A stretch of 64,000 nucleotides of DNA from Pedobacter sp. ISL-64 (GTDB taxonomy: Bacteria > Bacteroidota > Bacteroidia > Sphingobacteriales > Sphingobacteriaceae), in assembly GCF_018613605.1 (NCBI RefSeq), contig NZ_JAGGPU010000021.1:1-64000 (forward strand). Reading direction: 5' to 3'. The notes beneath the pieces were generated by a model that was not told where the DNA came from, did no database searches, and saw nothing but the letters and a program-made list of their open reading frames with translations. The position numbers were made by a program, and so were the translations under genes. Each line of letters begins with the position of its first letter. The stretch's first letter is position 1. Positions 60,214-64,000 of this stretch are shown piece after piece.

Positions 60214-61968
60214 ATGAAACAGAATGTTAAAATAGTGCTGCTGGGATTATGCAGTTTATTTATGTGTCTTTGGGCTTGCCGTAAAGACTCGGTAGTACAG
60301 GGAACATCAAATGTGGTAAATATGACCCAATATTTAACAAATCACCCTGAGCAGTTTTCAGAATTGTCAAAGATCCTCGAAATCTCCGAAACGGCTTCTT
60401 TTTTGAATGCTTATGGATCTTACACACTTTTTGCACCAACTAACGATGCCATTAAAGCCTATTTGCAAACTAAGGGGAAGAGTGCGGTAGCCGATATTTC
60501 CGCTGCGGACTGGAAGAGTTTTATCCGTTTGCATCTACTTGAAGATTCTATACCCACATCGAGGTTTACCGATGGTAAGCTGTTCGATTTAACGATGTAT
60601 GGTCAATATTTAACCACTTCTTCCGAGCTGATTTCGGGGGTGACGAAAATCCGTATCAACAGGCAGGCAAGTGTAATCCAGCCTAATATTTCAGTAGGGA
60701 ATGGTTTGATCCATAGTATCGATCATGTATTAACCCCTGCTACTTTAACCGTTGCGCAAACCGTTGCTGCAAATCCTGATTATTCGATTTTTACCGAAGC
60801 GCTGCGGGAAAGTGGTCTGTATGATAAACTGAACATCCTTCCTGCCAATAATCCAGACGAAAAGCAGAAATTTTTGACGGTAATTCCCGAAAGTAATGCC
60901 ACACTCGCAGCTGCGGGCATTAACAGTTATGCGGCTTTAAAAGCCAAATATTCGGCTACGGGAAATGTAACACAGCCAACAGACGGTTTACAGCTTTTTT
61001 TAAACTATCATGTTTTATATGATGCCAAATATTTAGCTGATATCATTACCGCCAGTGCGCACAATACTTTAGCACCTTTGGAGGTTTTAACCTCAAAGCT
61101 TTCTGGCGAAACCGTATTGATGAATGATGATACCTTTAATGGTGTTTACGAACCTGGTTTTTCACTCCTTCGCGGTAAAAGTGATGTTACAGCCAGTAAT
61201 GGTGTAGTACATCAGCCTTCTGCACATTTCGATATTAAAGTACGCGCACCATTCAGGGTAGATTTTGATGTTTGTGCTTTCCCCGAAATGTTGAAGAATA
61301 CACAGTATTATAAAAAAAACAATTATTTCTTTACCGGAGATGAGGCCGCTGCTTTAACCGAAATTAAATTCTCGGGAAGAGAAGAAGGAAAAGACCCAAC
61401 CAAATCGCTGATTTATAGATATGGCAGTGCCGGAACTTCGACCAACTCGTACAACAAAGATATTTTGGTTATCCCTCTGGCTACTGGAGGAACGTCAAAT
61501 ACTTCGGAATGGGTAGAATTTAGAACACCGTTGCTAATTAAAGGAAAGTATAAAATCTGGGTATGCATTTATGCCCAAGCCGAATCGAATACCACTACTG
61601 AGGTTCAGGCGAGCATTGGTTTAGATGGCACTACTGATAGGGCTCCTTTATCCAATTCGCGCATCTTAAACTTTACCGTAAAACGCCCGGGAATAAACAA
61701 GGTAGTAAATGGGGTAACGGTGATTGATGCCGATGCAGAAGAGGCTGTAGGTTTTAAAACCTATATGTCGAGCACGGCAGGCGCACAGATTGGAAAATTA
61801 ATGGGCATTGCGGATCTGCCACAAACAGGCCGTTATTGGTTACGTTTAAAAGCCATAAACGGCTCGCAGGCCACCAATAATGTCGATATGATTCACATTA
61901 TTCCGGTTAACGACGATCAGCAATACTGGAAATACAATGTTGATGGATCTAAAATACTAAGGCCGTAA
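60214..61968 (+). CDS. Fasciclin-domain lipoprotein
   Basis: A 584-residue lipoprotein (LWAC, C22). First FAS1 at about 35-170 ('FSELSKILEISETASFLNAYGSYTLFAPTNDAIKAYL...GNGLIHSIDHVLTP'). Second at about 185-345 ('YSIFTEALRESGLYDKLNIL...NGVVHQPSAHF'). The C-terminal 240 residues are a beta-rich domain ('APFRVDFDVCAFPEML...GRYWLRLKAINGSQ'), probably a carbohydrate-binding-like sandwich. Same order and strand as SusD, 23 bases after it. Confidence 0.88.
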   Translation: MKQNVKIVLLGLCSLFMCLWACRKDSVVQGTSNVVNMTQYLTNHPEQFSELSKILEISETASFLNAYGSYTLFAPTNDAIKAYLQTKGKSAVADISAADWKSFIRLHLLEDSIPTSRFTDGKLFDLTMYGQYLTTSSELISGVTKIRINRQASVIQPNISVGNGLIHSIDHVLTPATLTVAQTVAANPDYSIFTEALRESGLYDKLNILPANNPDEKQKFLTVIPESNATLAAAGINSYAALKAKYSATGNVTQPTDGLQLFLNYHVLYDAKYLADIITASAHNTLAPLEVLTSKLSGETVLMNDDTFNGVYEPGFSLLRGKSDVTASNGVVHQPSAHFDIKVRAPFRVDFDVCAFPEMLKNTQYYKKNNYFFTGDEAAALTEIKFSGREEGKDPTKSLIYRYGSAGTSTNSYNKDILVIPLATGGTSNTSEWVEFRTPLLIKGKYKIWVCIYAQAESNTTTEVQASIGLDGTTDRAPLSNSRILNFTVKRPGINKVVNGVTVIDADAEEAVGFKTYMSSTAGAQIGKLMGIADLPQTGRYWLRLKAINGSQATNNVDMIHIIPVNDDQQYWKYNVDGSKILRP

Positions 61969-61982
61969 TGAAACTATTGCAT

Positions 61983-62052
61983 CGTCATTCCCAACTTGAT
62001 TGGGAATCGTAATGCAATAGGCTTTAAGATTCCCGCCTGCGCGGGAATGACG
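61983..62052. repeat. Compound inverted repeat inside the PUL
   Basis: CGTCATTCCC (61983-61992) pairs with GGGAATGACG (62043-62052). Inside are two smaller hairpins, ATTCCCA/TTGGGAAT and ATTCCCGC-CTGC-GCGGGAAT. It sits between two fasciclin genes and could attenuate or process the long operon transcript. It is of the 'CGTCATTCCCGCGCAGGCGGGAAT' repeat type. Confidence 0.8.
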
Positions 62053-62145
62053 ACTGGTTTTTACCGGGAAATTCAAACTGAAGCAATTAACATTAATAAC
62101 ATCGCCTCTTAATGAGTGGCTTAAATAAAAAAATATACCAACCAA

Positions 62146-63651
62146 ATGATGATTGATTTTAAACCAAGATATTTTGTTTTGATATTTCTATGTACCTGTT
62201 TGGCTTTTGCTGGCTGTAAGGATGCATGGAAAGACCATACCGAGATCAATATCGAAAGATTAGACCGGACCCTTTTTGAGCAGATCAGTAACGATGCCAA
62301 CCTGAGTACTTTTACTTCTTATGTGGTAAAAACAGGTTACGATGCTGTCCTGAAATCGTCTAAATCTTTTACTGTATGGGCGCCCAGTAACGAAGCATTG
62401 AAAAGTATAGATGCTACTGTAGTAAACGATACAGCTGCATTAAAGCGCCTGGTGGGGAACTATATCGCCAATCAGAGCTATTTCACCACATCACCAAAAC
62501 CTTCTATGGTCATCAGGATGCTGAATGGCAAGAATACCATTTTCACCAAAACTACTTTCGAAGAAGCAAATATTAGTCAGGCTGATGTTTACGTAAAAAA
62601 TGGTGTATTGCATACCATAAACGCCGCATCAATGCCCAAAGCCAATGCCTGGGAGTTTTTGCAGAGCCTTGGTACTGCTAGTTTGCAGAAAGACTTCATC
62701 AAAAGCCAGGAGCAGGAAGAGGTAGATACCAGTAAAGGCGTTTTGCTGTACAAAGATCCGGTAACCACAAAAGGGGTTTACCAGGAAGGTACAACCTTTA
62801 AAGTAATCAGGAACAGGTATTTTCAACGGATTGCCAACATCAGCAGCGAAGATAGTCTGATGACGTATATCATTTTAAGCAATACCGCTTTTACCGCCGA
62901 ACAAAATAAACTGGCTGCCTATAACAAACATGCCAATGCACTTTATGCCGATACCTTAACCAAGTGGAGTGTAGTGAGAGACCTGGTTGTAAATAAGGTA
63001 TATGGATTAAATGAACTACCCGATTCGATGACTACCGTTACCGGGGTGAAAATCCACTTAGATAAAAGTGCAATTGTGGAAACCCGTTTGTTAAGCAATG
63101 GTATTGCCTATGTGGTAAATAGCATTGGTTACAAACTGATGGAGAATAAAATCCCAACGGTTATCATTCAGGGTGAAATGCCCGATTCGTTACGTGTGCC
63201 TGCCAACCCACTGGCGAGGATCAAAAATGATCCACAGGGTAAACGTTTCACCGACCTGCAAACAGGAAGTATTACCTCTAGTCCGAGCCCGCTTTACTAC
63301 TATCGCTATAAATCGGCCGTTCATTCAGTTAAGTATGAGGTGTATTGGAGAGCGATAAACGATATCCTGGTAGCGCCAATCAGTATGAAAGTAGATTTTA
63401 ATACCAGCAGAAGTTTTGGTAGCGTACTTTTCCCGCTGGCGACTGTAGGTTACCGTTCCGTGCCATCCATAATTGGTTTGACGCAGGGTAGCGATGCTTA
63501 CCGCGATGCTTATAAAGAAGTCTATTTAGGTACTTATACCGCTGATACTTATGGAACGCTGTACACTTTTCTGGCTTCATCTTTAGCCGCATCGAGTACC
63601 GCACCAACCGCCCTTTCTTTAGATTATATCAAATTAAAACCAGTTAACTAA
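62146..63651 (+). CDS. Fasciclin-domain lipoprotein
   Basis: A 501-residue lipoprotein (lipobox AFAGC, C24; the start may be the second Met). One clear FAS1 domain at about 33-165: 'LFEQISNDANLSTFTSYVVKTGYDAVLKSSKSFTVWAPSNEAL...NGVLHTINAASMP'. The remaining 330 residues have a second, weaker FAS1-like half ('LLSNGIAYVVNSIGYKL') and a C-terminal beta-rich domain like that of the previous gene. Third fasciclin protein of the locus. Confidence 0.85.
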   Translation: MMIDFKPRYFVLIFLCTCLAFAGCKDAWKDHTEINIERLDRTLFEQISNDANLSTFTSYVVKTGYDAVLKSSKSFTVWAPSNEALKSIDATVVNDTAALKRLVGNYIANQSYFTTSPKPSMVIRMLNGKNTIFTKTTFEEANISQADVYVKNGVLHTINAASMPKANAWEFLQSLGTASLQKDFIKSQEQEEVDTSKGVLLYKDPVTTKGVYQEGTTFKVIRNRYFQRIANISSEDSLMTYIILSNTAFTAEQNKLAAYNKHANALYADTLTKWSVVRDLVVNKVYGLNELPDSMTTVTGVKIHLDKSAIVETRLLSNGIAYVVNSIGYKLMENKIPTVIIQGEMPDSLRVPANPLARIKNDPQGKRFTDLQTGSITSSPSPLYYYRYKSAVHSVKYEVYWRAINDILVAPISMKVDFNTSRSFGSVLFPLATVGYRSVPSIIGLTQGSDAYRDAYKEVYLGTYTADTYGTLYTFLASSLAASSTAPTALSLDYIKLKPVN

Positions 63652-63667
63652 GCCCTTAAAAGAATTT

Positions 63668-64000
63668 ATGTACAACTATACAAAAACGGTTATCAAAGGA
63701 ATTTTACCGTGTTTATTGTTCTTTGCACTGAACAACTCTTTGTTGGCTCAGGAAAAAGATTCTGTAAGCACCACGGTAATCAAATTTAAAAGGCCCACCG
63801 GACCGCAGGTGAGTGGTGTGGTAATCGGCGCATCGAGCAAAAAGCCATTGCCGGGTATCAGTGTTTTGGTATCAGGTTATGCTGCTGCACTTACAGATGA
63901 AAAGGGAAATTTTAAAATTGGTGTACCCAATTACAATGCCGTACTGGTGATTTCGGGCCAAGGTTACCAATCTAAAGAAGAAGCATTGAAGGGGCGCAAA
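63668..64000 (+). CDS. SusC-like TonB-dependent receptor, N-terminal part (cut by window end)
   Basis: 111 codons are in the window and the frame is still open at the edge. Signal peptide MYNYTKTVIKGILPCLLFFA ending near LLAQ. Then 'VSGVVIGASSKKPLPGISVLVSGYAAALTDEKGNFKIGVPN', a CarboxypepD_reg-like domain as in SusC/RagA proteins. It begins 16 bases after the third fasciclin gene, so the unit continues past the window, probably with a second SusC/SusD pair. Confidence 0.85.
   Translation, partial: MYNYTKTVIKGILPCLLFFALNNSLLAQEKDSVSTTVIKFKRPTGPQVSGVVIGASSKKPLPGISVLVSGYAAALTDEKGNFKIGVPNYNAVLVISGQGYQSKEEALKGRK

Noticed and set aside
1..64000. CRISPR array
   Set aside because: Repeats in the window are inverted or low-complexity; no regularly spaced direct repeats with unique spacers were seen.

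Overview
The window is chromosomal DNA from a Bacteroidota bacterium, most likely family Sphingobacteriaceae (Pedobacter-like). Evidence: SusC/SusD pairs, a hybrid two-component system, a gliding-type (CHU_C) C-terminal domain, the DUF4199, DUF3817 and GH3 families, a LuxC-type reductase next to a ferredoxin, and promoters with the Bacteroidota -7 box TAnnTTTG. The assignment rests on gene content only. No rRNA genes, CRISPR array, prophage or classical IS transposase were seen.

Layout. 0-5.3 kb: universal stress protein, Spy-like periplasmic protein, Maf, two envelope-associated unknowns and Ppx/GppA. 5.3-13.4 kb (mostly minus): DUF72 protein, small membrane protein, dnaJ-grpE, a small protein with ftsE, a frameshifted CHU_C adhesin-like gene, then a divergent LuxC-type reductase/ferredoxin pair. 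13.4-16.2 kb: acetyltransferase relic, UspA, NlpC/P60 hydrolase and WD40 protein. 16.2-24.3 kb (minus): the complete histidine operon hisG-D-C-B-H-A-F-IE, headed by a leader peptide rich in His codons plus a terminator hairpin, which is a transcription attenuator. Between hisA and hisF sits a 494-bp element with GC-rich inverted ends and a DUF559 (Vsr-like) nuclease ORF. That ORF runs in frame through the element end into hisF, so HisF can only be made as a nuclease-HisF fusion.

24.4-42.9 kb (plus): L,D-transpeptidase; a decayed macrodomain gene followed by kptA and a metallophosphatase (an ADP-ribose/RNA-2'-phosphate neighbourhood); BatA-like protein with a dihydroorotase paralogue lacking its metal ligands; glycosyltransferases; a degraded zeta-toxin-like relic; GH3 protein; dxr-rseP; hscB; and a DegT-family protein. 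tRNA-Leu(CAA) follows at 42.94 kb.

43.4-64 kb (plus): a polysaccharide utilisation locus. A GH28 polygalacturonase-like enzyme, a large DUF4450-like glycosidase candidate and a hybrid two-component regulator form one tight unit. A second unit holds fasciclin lipoprotein, SusC, SusD, two more fasciclin lipoproteins and the start of another SusC-like receptor. Pectin-type glycans are the likely target. Both units share the 14-bp sequence ATAACCAAATATAT in their upstream regions.

Intergenic DNA is rich in inverted repeats and short degenerate repeats, and several small gene relics survive between intact genes.
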